A stretch of DNA of 60,180 bases, taken from IMG/VR virus record IMGVR_UViG_3300028840_002990, positions 1 through 60,180 of that record; one strand, written 5' to 3'. The notes beneath the pieces were generated by a model. That model made no database searches, was not told the DNA's origin, and saw only the letters and a list, made by a program, of their open reading frames with translations. This stretch comes from a virus. The position numbers were made by a program, and so were the translations under genes. Of this stretch, positions 7,145-14,518 are shown piece by piece (the stretch's first letter is position 1; every line of letters starts with the position of its first letter).

Positions 7145-7329
7145 CGACAAACCAGAAACCACAATTGCATTTATCATCCCCCAAAGACCGAAGTTTTGAG
7201 GCTTACCGGGATTGGATAAATAAAATGGGGGATGCCCTGAAACTTCCCCCGGATGATTCCAGCGTAGAGGAATTACAAGCGGATTGGAAGGAATTTTGGG
7301 AATCCTATGACGCAAAAAACAAAGTCTAA
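7141..7329 (+). CDS. Hypothetical small protein (62 aa)
   Basis: Acidic, Trp-rich small protein (SVEELQADWKEFWESYD). The start overlaps the previous stop (ATGA-type) and the end overlaps the ParB-like gene by 23 bp, so the three genes form one tightly coupled block. No function can be assigned. Confidence 0.6.
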   Translation: MTTNQKPQLHLSSPKDRSFEAYRDWINKMGDALKLPPDDSSVEELQADWKEFWESYDAKNKV

Positions 7330-7981
7330 GCCTCCCGCGAAAAAGGAAGAAAACGAATCCCTGTACTATGTGGAAATCCCCGCAGATGTACGGGATTCGT
7401 TCGTAAAACTAGGGAAGCGAAAATTATCAATTGTTGCCTTTGGTATCAAGAGGGCAAGTCAATTTCAACATCACCCAAACAACCCAAAAAACCATCCTGA
7501 ATTTCAACAAAGGGTTGTAGAGGGTTCCTTGAATTCGTTGGGCTGGATTGATACCCCTATCGAGAATCGTACTACTGGCAACTTGGTGGATGGTCATGAG
7601 CGGGTTTGGAATGCCTTGAAACATGACGACTCTCCTGTGCCTTACTTTCAAGTTGATTTGACAAAAGACGAAGAGGCCCAGGCTCTTTTATCCATTGACC
7701 CGATAGCGGCAATGGCTGAAACAGATCAAGAGCAAGTTGATACTCTTTTGAAGCAAGTCGCAGTTGACGACCCGGATTTGATGATATTCATGGAAAGTTT
7801 GGGAACGGGGAACGGGGGGGGAGATATGGCTAGAGGCTTTGAGCAAAAAGAAGAATTGAAGCCTTTCAAGATGGTCAGGGTCTTGATTAGTTTCCCGATT
7901 GACTCGGCGGTTTTCGCCTCGGAGTTGATAGACCAACTGCAAGAGGTAGAAGGGATTGAAATTGATTATGGGGCTAATTAG
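7307..7981 (+). CDS. ParB/Srx-like nuclease-fold protein (224 aa)
   Basis: Residues about 45-130 match the ParB-like (ParB/sulfiredoxin) fold: HPNNPKNHPEFQ, SLNSLGW, then LVDGHERVWNAL and FQVDLTKDEEAQALL. In phages such domains often accompany a DNA methyltransferase in the same operon or polypeptide, and the next gene is methyltransferase-like. The catalytic activity, if any, is unknown. Confidence 0.75.
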   Translation: MTQKTKSKPPAKKEENESLYYVEIPADVRDSFVKLGKRKLSIVAFGIKRASQFQHHPNNPKNHPEFQQRVVEGSLNSLGWIDTPIENRTTGNLVDGHERVWNALKHDDSPVPYFQVDLTKDEEAQALLSIDPIAAMAETDQEQVDTLLKQVAVDDPDLMIFMESLGTGNGGGDMARGFEQKEELKPFKMVRVLISFPIDSAVFASELIDQLQEVEGIEIDYGAN

Positions 7982-8522
7982 AAAGCAACTAAAAAAAACG
8001 GATAATGCTCATTTGCTTGATAAAGTGTACATTCGGAGCAAGCACTTACCAGAAGCCCCGGTTGTATTGGATTGTTTTGCAGGCGAGGGGGCGATCTGGC
8101 AGCGGGTAAAGGAGGAAAACCCGGATAAGAAAATCATCACCTTATCCATAGAGAAGATCAAAGAAAAAGGCGGCTTTCACTTAGTTGGGGACAATACCCG
8201 CTTTCTATCCGCTCTTGATTTATCGGTTTACAATGTGATTGACCTTGACTCTTATAGTATCCCCTATGACCAATTGAAAATCTTGTTTGACCGGGAGTAC
8301 AAGGGAATTGTTTTTTTTACTTTTATTCAAGCGGGGGTTGGTGAATTGCCTCACAAGATGCTTTTGGAAATTGGGTTTAGCAAGGATATTTTATCTAAGG
8401 CTAGGATTTTATGTATGCGTAGAGGCTGGCAATATTTCTTGTCTTATCTGTCTCTACATGGGGTTTCGGAAGTCACTTATATAAACCACCATCGCAAATA
8501 CTATGGGTATTTTGTCATGTAA
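7968..8522 (+). CDS. SAM-dependent methyltransferase-like protein (184 aa)
   Basis: VVLDCFAGEGAIW near residues 32-44 matches the SAM-binding motif I of class I methyltransferases, and NVIDLDSYSIPYDQL could be a motif IV region, although no DPPY is present. The ATG at 7968 overlaps the ParB-like gene by 14 bp. The pairing suggests joint action on DNA, but the protein is short and could also be an inactive relative. A promoter follows at 8528. Confidence 0.6.
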   Translation: MGLIRKQLKKTDNAHLLDKVYIRSKHLPEAPVVLDCFAGEGAIWQRVKEENPDKKIITLSIEKIKEKGGFHLVGDNTRFLSALDLSVYNVIDLDSYSIPYDQLKILFDREYKGIVFFTFIQAGVGELPHKMLLEIGFSKDILSKARILCMRRGWQYFLSYLSLHGVSEVTYINHHRKYYGYFVM

Positions 8523-8527
8523 TTTAC

Positions 8528-8578
8528 TTGACAGATAAGGGGAAATAGAGTAAAATCCTTATATACAAAAACCATCTA
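8528..8578 (+). promoter_or_regulatory. Early promoter with AAACCATCTA leader element
   Basis: TTGACA at 8528-8533, 17 bp, TAAAAT at 8551-8556; leader box AAACCATCTA at 8569-8578 and ATAGGAG before the ATG at 8595. Confidence 0.75.
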
Positions 8579-8594
8579 ATCAATAGGAGAAAGA

Positions 8595-8828
8595 ATGAAA
8601 TTACAACTTTTTGGTAAGATTTTCCACTTGAATGTTTTAGTCAAAGCGAGGGTTGAAAAAGCCCCTACTGACCATCCCTATATTGTAGGAAATTTGAGAA
8701 CCGTTGAGACTCTAACTAACAGATGGGAAATTGTTGAGGACGATAATAGGAAACGTTACCTATTTCATGCCAAGTGCGATGTTATAGCAGAGGATGGTAA
8801 ATGTATTCTCTGCGGCGAAGTTAGATAA
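8595..8828 (+). CDS. Hypothetical small protein (77 aa)
   Basis: Beta-rich product with a C-terminal CILCGEV knuckle and one further Cys (AKCDV), a possible half zinc site. First gene after the promoter at 8528. No family recognised. Confidence 0.65.
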   Translation: MKLQLFGKIFHLNVLVKARVEKAPTDHPYIVGNLRTVETLTNRWEIVEDDNRKRYLFHAKCDVIAEDGKCILCGEVR

Positions 8829-8848
8829 CCATCCAATCAATAGGAGAA
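8826..8848 (+). promoter_or_regulatory. Leader element without a promoter (TAACCATCCA + AGGAG)
   Basis: TAACCATCCAATCAATAGGAG repeats the leader sequence found after the early promoters, but here it lies between two genes with no TTGACA in front of it. This separates the element from the promoter and suggests a role at the RNA or translation level. Confidence 0.5.
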
Positions 8849-8855
8849 ATTGAGA

Positions 8856-9335
8856 ATGAAAAGCTATGAGTTGTATTATCTTCAAAATGTCCGAAGTGCA
8901 AAGAGTGATCTTTGCAATCCCCGCATAAGTTTCAATTCCGGTTATTGGGATGCGAAAAGCGACCTAAAAAATGAACGCGAAATCAGGGACGTTTCAGATC
9001 ATTTCAATCCTTATTACGCGGCTGGATACGAGGCGGGGCAAGGCAGGCTTGCAAGCAACCAATCCAGTGAGATTGACTTTGCTATGTTTTGCAAGGGTTT
9101 ATCCGGTTCAGACTATGAGACTACTGCGAAAGCAATTCTTGAGTCTCTTATTCGAGGTCGTGAATATCTTTTCTCAAAAAAGCGCGACCGCTCCCAATTC
9201 ACTGACCATGATTGGAATGATATGATTTCCAGATATGACCGGGAGTTACCCGCTCAAAACCCTGAGCAATTCTGTATAAAGCATAGTGTTTTGAATCAAT
9301 TCGGTTTGCTCAACTATACGTTTGAGGGAAGATAA
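8856..9335 (+). CDS. Hypothetical protein (159 aa)
   Basis: Helical protein with aromatic-rich N-terminus (KSYELYYLQNVRSAK) and a Gly-Tyr turn (YYAAGYEAGQGR). No family recognised. I chose the ATG at 8856, 9 nt from AGGAG, over a TTG at 8850. Followed by the ParB gene after one base. Confidence 0.65.
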   Translation: MKSYELYYLQNVRSAKSDLCNPRISFNSGYWDAKSDLKNEREIRDVSDHFNPYYAAGYEAGQGRLASNQSSEIDFAMFCKGLSGSDYETTAKAILESLIRGREYLFSKKRDRSQFTDHDWNDMISRYDRELPAQNPEQFCIKHSVLNQFGLLNYTFEGR

Positions 9336-9336
9336 T

Positions 9337-10254
9337 ATGCCTCAAGATCAAATTCAAAAAATCCCCTTTGACCAAATCTACCCCGGCAATAATGACCGGA
9401 CGGTATTTGATGAAGATGCTTTGAGTGAGTTGGCAAATTCAATCAAAGAGAATGGGCTTATTCAACCAATCACGGTTCGGTTGTTTGCTCCTGACCCCGG
9501 CGCGGTTTTCGGTGGTGATAGATTTGGGGAAGCGGCCCAATACCAGATTGTAGCCGGGGAGCGTAGGTTTCGAGCCTTGCGGATTTTGGAGGTTGAGGAA
9601 ATCCCCTGCATTGTAAAGGAACTGACCGACTCCGAGGCCTCGGCAATCATGTTATCCGAGAATGTTTCGCGTGACGATCTTGACCCGATAGATGAAGCTA
9701 ACGCATACCATCACAGGATTTCCAATCTAGGTTGGACTGTAAAAGAATGTGCTGAAAAAGCCGGGGTAAGTGACATCCGGGTTCAATTCCGCTTGAAACT
9801 TTTACATTTGCGGGATGACGTTCAAGACCTTGTTCGTTCTGGCAATCTTCAAATGGGTTATGCTCGGATACTGGCAGATGCGAAGTTGGATACGAATCGT
9901 CAAATGTTGGCGATTTCCAATCTTCAAAAGAATCCCCGTCCTACTACTGGATGGTTCAGGAAACTTGTCAATGAGTACGCGGAGCAACAGAACCAAGCTA
10001 AGATGTTTGAGGATGATTTCTTGGTTTGCCAACATGCCCCAATCGAGGCCTTGAATTTTGATACCCCTCCCTCCCCGGCTGTTGATAATCCTGAGATCAA
10101 AGGGGAAACTCCGGAAGATACCATTTTGCAACAAATTGAGTATTGGAAAGATGCCAGCGAAGGGTGGGAGAAATTGGGCAAGACGTTCAAACAAAAGGAA
10201 TGTAACGCGGCGGTATCCGCTTTACAATATGCCTTTAGTTCAATTTATGGATAG
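9337..10254 (+). CDS. ParB/RepB/Spo0J-family DNA-binding protein (305 aa)
   Basis: The N-terminal ParB domain is clear: IPFDQIYPGNNDR, then a SIKENGLIQPITVR segment, box I IVAGERRFRAL at about residues 71-81, and the SENVSRDDLDPIDEANAY region; a helix-turn-helix follows (WTVKECAEKAGVSDIRVQFRLKLL). The last 100 residues are a divergent helical tail. No ParA is seen anywhere, so a classic partition role is unlikely; in phages such proteins can act in transcription or DNA processing. Confidence 0.85.
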   Translation: MPQDQIQKIPFDQIYPGNNDRTVFDEDALSELANSIKENGLIQPITVRLFAPDPGAVFGGDRFGEAAQYQIVAGERRFRALRILEVEEIPCIVKELTDSEASAIMLSENVSRDDLDPIDEANAYHHRISNLGWTVKECAEKAGVSDIRVQFRLKLLHLRDDVQDLVRSGNLQMGYARILADAKLDTNRQMLAISNLQKNPRPTTGWFRKLVNEYAEQQNQAKMFEDDFLVCQHAPIEALNFDTPPSPAVDNPEIKGETPEDTILQQIEYWKDASEGWEKLGKTFKQKECNAAVSALQYAFSSIYG

Positions 10255-10270
10255 AATAGGAGAAATGAGA

Positions 10271-10609
10271 ATGAACGAAAAAGAACGTTTGGATGAAATG
10301 AATCGAAAGTTCAATCAAATATTGCAGGATACCGGATTGGCTGATTTGTTTTACACTACCTCACCAAATTACCGTTATTGGGAAACAAAAGATAAACGGC
10401 AGTTTTGTTGGACAACCGAAAGAATGGATGGGAAATTTTGGTGTTGGGATTATGTCCCACTTGGTAAAGGGGCGCGGTCTGGAAATCCTACTAAGTGGAG
10501 ATTGAAAAACAAAGTTGGTTTCAAGAAACGCAAAACTGCTAAATCTCGTGCGGCTTCTAGGGCAAAAAAGCATGAAGCATATTTAGAAACAAAAGGAAAA
10601 TCAAAATGA
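10271..10609 (+). CDS. Hypothetical basic protein (112 aa)
   Basis: Strongly basic C-terminus (KKRKTAKSRAASRAKKHEAY) suggests nucleic-acid binding; the N-terminal part has a WETKDKRQFCW segment. AGGAG at 10,258 is 8 nt from the ATG at 10,271 (an in-frame ATG at 10,265 is too close). Its stop overlaps the radical SAM start. Confidence 0.65.
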   Translation: MNEKERLDEMNRKFNQILQDTGLADLFYTTSPNYRYWETKDKRQFCWTTERMDGKFWCWDYVPLGKGARSGNPTKWRLKNKVGFKKRKTAKSRAASRAKKHEAYLETKGKSK

Positions 10610-11457
10610 CTTCTCAAATGTCAATGTTTGACACTGGACAAAAACAGGTGAAACCCCCGGTCTTCAACGAGGACGGGGTTTCTCTGCAAGGTTGTAAAAT
10701 CATCTATTCCCCTAAAGGTCAGGCCGGGGAGTATGCCCCGCTTGCTACCAATCTGTATAGGGGATGTGGGCATAAATGCTCTTATTGTTATGTTCCCGGT
10801 TTCACTTACATGAACCGTCAAGACTTCAACGCAAAAGCAATCGAGCGGAAAAACTATCTTCCCCAACTGGAAAGGGACGCGGGGAAATATCAGGTTGCAG
10901 GCTCTACCGCTCAAATCATGCTTTGCTTTACAACAGACCCCTACCATCCCTTTGATACCTCTCTAACCCGTAAAACCTTGCAGGTATTGATAAATCACGG
11001 TTTAGCCTTTTGTACTTTGACCAAAGGCGGGAGTCGGGCTTTGCGTGATCTTGATTTATTCAGACCTGACCGGGACGCTTTCGCCTCTACCCTTACAAGT
11101 CTTGACCCGTCTGTCTCTTTGAAATGGGAAAGCGGAGCGGCCTTACCAGATGACCGGATAAAAACCCTCAAGGCTTTTCACAAGCATGGGATTTTCACAT
11201 GGGTATCATTAGAGCCAACCCTTGACACTGAAACCAGTTTGCAGATTGTCAGGGAGACTCACGAGTTTGTTGATCTGTACAAGATAGGCAGGGCGAATTA
11301 TCTTCCCATGACAAAGACTACTGATTGGGAGGGGTATACTCACAGGATGATAGAATTGTGTCAGGAGTTGGGCGTAAAGCATTACATCAAACGTGATCTT
11401 CAACCCTTCTTACCGGAAGGATACCAAAACCCTAAGAGAGTCGAGCAACATAAATGA
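10606..11457 (+). CDS. Radical SAM protein, SplB-like (283 aa)
   Basis: Contains CGHKCSYC (C54, C58, C61), the CxxxCxxC iron-sulfur site of radical SAM enzymes, followed by YVPG. Length and the FTTDPYHPFD and VSLEPTLDTETSL segments resemble the spore-photoproduct-lyase-like family frequent in phages. The reaction is unknown; repair or modification of DNA is a reasonable inference. It lies directly before a KOW-like small protein and a PP-loop enzyme. Confidence 0.8.
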   Translation: MTSQMSMFDTGQKQVKPPVFNEDGVSLQGCKIIYSPKGQAGEYAPLATNLYRGCGHKCSYCYVPGFTYMNRQDFNAKAIERKNYLPQLERDAGKYQVAGSTAQIMLCFTTDPYHPFDTSLTRKTLQVLINHGLAFCTLTKGGSRALRDLDLFRPDRDAFASTLTSLDPSVSLKWESGAALPDDRIKTLKAFHKHGIFTWVSLEPTLDTETSLQIVRETHEFVDLYKIGRANYLPMTKTTDWEGYTHRMIELCQELGVKHYIKRDLQPFLPEGYQNPKRVEQHK

Positions 11458-11678
11458 TGGATGAAAATCTAAAAATAGGAGAAATGGTTATCTTTTCTAG
11501 GGTACACCATGCCCACAACCGCCATTTGAAAAAAAGAGTTGGTGAGCGGGGCATGGTTGTTTCAGTTCCAGAAAAAAGAAATGATGTCTTGGTTCAATTT
11601 CATGGGGGATATGAACCAAGATTTTGGATAAATAAGATGTATTTAGAATTTCCAAAAGATAATTTGGATGGGTTGTAA
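11454..11678 (+). CDS. Small KOW/SH3-like protein (74 aa)
   Basis: ENLKIGEMVIFSRVHHAHNR and GERGMVVSVPEKRNDVLVQF form a small beta-barrel pattern with a GE-RG turn, as in KOW or SH3-like nucleic-acid-binding modules. The start overlaps the radical SAM stop (ATGA), and the PP-loop gene follows after 2 bp. Function unknown. Confidence 0.55.
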   Translation: MMDENLKIGEMVIFSRVHHAHNRHLKKRVGERGMVVSVPEKRNDVLVQFHGGYEPRFWINKMYLEFPKDNLDGL

Positions 11679-11680
11679 AG

Positions 11681-12514
11681 ATGAACAGTTACCTTAGTCT
11701 TGGCGGCGGTTTACAATCCAGTACGATAGTTGAAATGATGGTAGAGGGGGAGTTATCGCCTGTTGATTTAGTTCTTTTTGCGGATACAGGCGATGAACCT
11801 GATTATGTCTATTCACAGGTGGGTTATCTAAAGGGTAGATTGCAATTGATCAATGTTCCTTTGGAGATTGTTTCGATTGGAGACATGATAAAACATTATC
11901 ACGAACCGTGGAGGCGATTTGCCACCCTTCCAGTTTTTACGAAATTAGGGGATAATATTGGCAAAATGCCTCGCCATTGCACGCACGATTATAAAATCAA
12001 TCCAATAGAAAAACGAGTAAGAAGGGGATTGCTTGAATTAGGAAAAGCCACTGAGCAATCAAACGGTGCAATCAGGATAAACAAGGGGGTACAAATTGAA
12101 TGTTGGCTTGGAATTTCCCTAGATGAAGTTCAACGCATGAAAGAAAACAAACACAAGTGGGTGTTCAACCGATGGCCTCTAATAGAAAAAAGAATGACTC
12201 GTTTAGATTGCTCAAACTGGCTTTCTCAAAGGGGTTTGCCAGTTCCTAGAAAGTCCAGTTGTAGAATTTGCCCTTACCACAATGATGATCATTTTAGATG
12301 GATGAAGGATTACAGGCCGGATGATTGGAAACACGTTGTTGAATTTGACGATTTTCTTAGGAATGGAAACGGAAAAATAACAACATCTGCAAGGGGAGAA
12401 TTGTTTTTGCATAAGTCTTGTGTTCCTATGTCGGAAGTAGATTTATCAAACCAACAAGACAAGGGACAGTTAGAAATGTTTGATGTATGCGATGAAGGGT
12501 ATTGTTTTATTTGA
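11681..12514 (+). CDS. PP-loop ATP pyrophosphatase, PAPS-reductase-like (277 aa)
   Basis: SLGGGLQSSTIVEM near residues 6-19 is the PP-loop (SGG-x-S-type) of the PAPS reductase/ATP pyrophosphatase superfamily, followed by VLFADTGDEPDYVY. A CRICPYHND segment near residue 210 resembles the cysteine motif of phage homologues. Such enzymes activate or transfer sulfur; phage copies have been proposed to act in nucleotide or DNA modification. The substrate cannot be told from the sequence. Confidence 0.75.
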   Translation: MNSYLSLGGGLQSSTIVEMMVEGELSPVDLVLFADTGDEPDYVYSQVGYLKGRLQLINVPLEIVSIGDMIKHYHEPWRRFATLPVFTKLGDNIGKMPRHCTHDYKINPIEKRVRRGLLELGKATEQSNGAIRINKGVQIECWLGISLDEVQRMKENKHKWVFNRWPLIEKRMTRLDCSNWLSQRGLPVPRKSSCRICPYHNDDHFRWMKDYRPDDWKHVVEFDDFLRNGNGKITTSARGELFLHKSCVPMSEVDLSNQQDKGQLEMFDVCDEGYCFI

Positions 12515-12521
12515 TTTGTCC

Positions 12522-12582
12522 TTGAATCTTTTTCCCAATCTGTTATACTGTAATCATCAAATCGCTAGGACGATTACAGTAT
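12522..12582 (+). promoter_or_regulatory. Late/packaging promoter with overlapping 11 bp inverted repeat
   Basis: TTGAAT at 12,522 and TATACT at 12,544 (16 bp spacing) form a promoter. A perfect inverted repeat, ATACTGTAATC (12,545-12,555) and GATTACAGTAT (12,572-12,582), overlaps the -10 and ends at the base before the terminase ATG, with AGGAC in its 16 nt loop. It could be an operator, an RNA hairpin that controls translation, or a terminase recognition site. Confidence 0.65.
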
Positions 12583-13035
12583 ATGGGCAGACCAACCAAA
12601 CTAACAGATGACACAATACAAAAACTTGAAACGACAATTGCCGCCGGGAATTACTATGAGGCGGCTTGTCGCTTTGCTGGAATTAGTTATACCCTTTTCA
12701 GAGAATGGATAAAAGCGGGGCAAGAGGTCAGGGATGGAAAGCGGAAAAGAACACAAAAGAATCTAAAATTTCTTGAGTTTCTTGAGGTAATGGAGAGGGC
12801 AGGGGCTAAAGCTGAAATTAGGATGGTTGCTAACTGGCAGATGCACGTCCCGACTAACTGGCAGGCGGCGCGGGATTTCTTAGAAAGGCGATACCCTGAA
12901 AGGTGGGGAAAGAAAAGCAGAGTAGAAAGTATTGAAAAATATATTGATTTATCTAAACTGTCAGATGATCAACTGGAAAGATTGTCAAGGGGGGAGGATG
13001 TAATTGATGTCCTTACAAACCCAAGTTCAAGCTGA
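12583..13035 (+). CDS. terS: Terminase small subunit (150 aa)
   Basis: The N-terminal helix-turn-helix (MGRPTKLTDDTIQKL, then AACRFAGISYTLFREWI) and the ERRYPERWGKKS segment near residue 107 are typical of small terminase subunits that recognise the packaging site. It overlaps the large subunit by 29 bp, and the inverted repeat directly upstream may be its own binding site. Confidence 0.85.
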   Translation: MGRPTKLTDDTIQKLETTIAAGNYYEAACRFAGISYTLFREWIKAGQEVRDGKRKRTQKNLKFLEFLEVMERAGAKAEIRMVANWQMHVPTNWQAARDFLERRYPERWGKKSRVESIEKYIDLSKLSDDQLERLSRGEDVIDVLTNPSSS

Positions 13036-14518
13036 ATTAGAACTACGGCGTAGGGCGCAAAGCGGGGAAATAAAAAAATCAAAATACAAAGAATTTCAGG
13101 AAAAATACCGAAATGATTTAGCGGGGTTTGCAAACGATTGTATATCGTGGCGCGAAAAAGAATATCCAACAGATTACCAGTTAGAAGGAATGCGGCGGCT
13201 AGTAAAGTACAAGCGTTTTTCATTGCGTGGCCCTCATGGTTTGGGGAAAACCATGTTTGCCGCAATTGCTGTTTTATGGTTTGCTCTAACTCGTGATGGG
13301 GAAGATTGGAAAATTCCTACACTTGCCTCGGCCTGGAGGCAGGTATCAAAATTTCTTTGGCCTGAAATAAGGAAATGGTCAAGGCGGTTGAAGTGGGGCG
13401 TTATTGGTCGCAACCCGTTCAACGAGAATAGAGAATTGCTTACACTGAGTTTGAAGTTGTCAACTGGTGAAGCCTTTGCAATGGCAAGCAATGATGAGTC
13501 TTTGATTGAGGGGGCACATGCGGACAATATACTATATTTGTTCGATGAATCGAAATCAATACCAGATGCAACATGGGATGCCGCAGAAGGGGCGATGTCT
13601 ACAACCGGGGAGTGCTATTGGTTGGCAGTATCAACGCCCGGTGAACCGATTGGGAGATTCTTTGACATTCATTCTAAAAAGGGCGGGTATGAGGATTGGG
13701 ATGCCCTTAAAGTCACACTAGAAATGGCAATCAAAGCGGGGCGCATAGATAGGGATTGGGCTAAAAATCGGGCAAGGCAATGGGGAAAAGATTCGGCGGT
13801 ATATATCAATCGAGTCAAGGGAGACTTTGCGGAAAGCGATGAGGATAGTGTTATCTCGTTGGCCTGGATTGAACGTTCAAACGAGCGATGGTTAGCAAGG
13901 CAAGAGGCAAACGATTTTGGGGATGTTACAGGCTTGGGGGTGGATGTAGGACGAGGCGGAGACCCGTCTGTTATCTGCCTACAATGTGAAGATGCAATAA
14001 AAGAATTCCGCAAAATACAGGTAAAAAATACAATGCACGTTACCGGATTAGTTATTGGTTTGCTGAAAAACCATCATAAATCAAAGGCAAGTATAGATGT
14101 GATCGGAATAGGGGCGGGAGTCGTTGACAGATGCAGGGAAGTTATAAACGAATTGAGAAACGTAATATTTCCAAACCCGAATGATAGGATTATTGCTTTC
14201 AATGCCGCAGAGAAAACAGACTTAAAAGATAGTTCAGGGGAATTGGGCTTTGTGGATTCTAGGTCGGCTGGATGGTGGAATCTTCGTGAGAAGTTGCAGA
14301 ATGATGAGGTTGATTTACCCCCGGAAGATGAATTGACCGGGGAGTTAGTTTCTCCTAAATGGGTGGTACAATCAGGAGGAAAAATAAAAGTTGAAAGCAA
14401 GAAAGATATAAAGAAACGCTTAGGCCGAAGTACCAACTATGCAGATACGGTCATTCAGGTTTACATGCCTCCCCCCGTTCAAAAAATGGCTGGTGCATTC
14501 GGTAGGAGAAAAAGGTAA
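13007..14518 (+). CDS. terL: Terminase large subunit (503 aa)
   Basis: Packaging ATPase and nuclease. Walker A GPHGLGKT at residues 75-82; Walker B-like ILYLFDES near 172-179; coupling motif VSTPG; nuclease domain start GLGVDVGRGGDPSVI near 308 and the later DVIGIGAGVVDR. Length is normal for TerL. The ATG at 13,007 is preceded by GGGGAGG; a TTG at 13,004 is less likely. The stop overlaps the portal start (TAATG). Confidence 0.9.
   Translation: MSLQTQVQAELELRRRAQSGEIKKSKYKEFQEKYRNDLAGFANDCISWREKEYPTDYQLEGMRRLVKYKRFSLRGPHGLGKTMFAAIAVLWFALTRDGEDWKIPTLASAWRQVSKFLWPEIRKWSRRLKWGVIGRNPFNENRELLTLSLKLSTGEAFAMASNDESLIEGAHADNILYLFDESKSIPDATWDAAEGAMSTTGECYWLAVSTPGEPIGRFFDIHSKKGGYEDWDALKVTLEMAIKAGRIDRDWAKNRARQWGKDSAVYINRVKGDFAESDEDSVISLAWIERSNERWLARQEANDFGDVTGLGVDVGRGGDPSVICLQCEDAIKEFRKIQVKNTMHVTGLVIGLLKNHHKSKASIDVIGIGAGVVDRCREVINELRNVIFPNPNDRIIAFNAAEKTDLKDSSGELGFVDSRSAGWWNLREKLQNDEVDLPPEDELTGELVSPKWVVQSGGKIKVESKKDIKKRLGRSTNYADTVIQVYMPPPVQKMAGAFGRRKR

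Noticed and set aside
9337-10254. Plasmid partition system (phage-plasmid)
   Set aside because: A ParB-like protein alone, without ParA or clear parS sites, is not enough evidence for plasmid-like maintenance.
13234-14436. Several minus-strand ORFs opposite terL
   Set aside because: They overlap the conserved terminase frame and have no phage-type AGGAG start.
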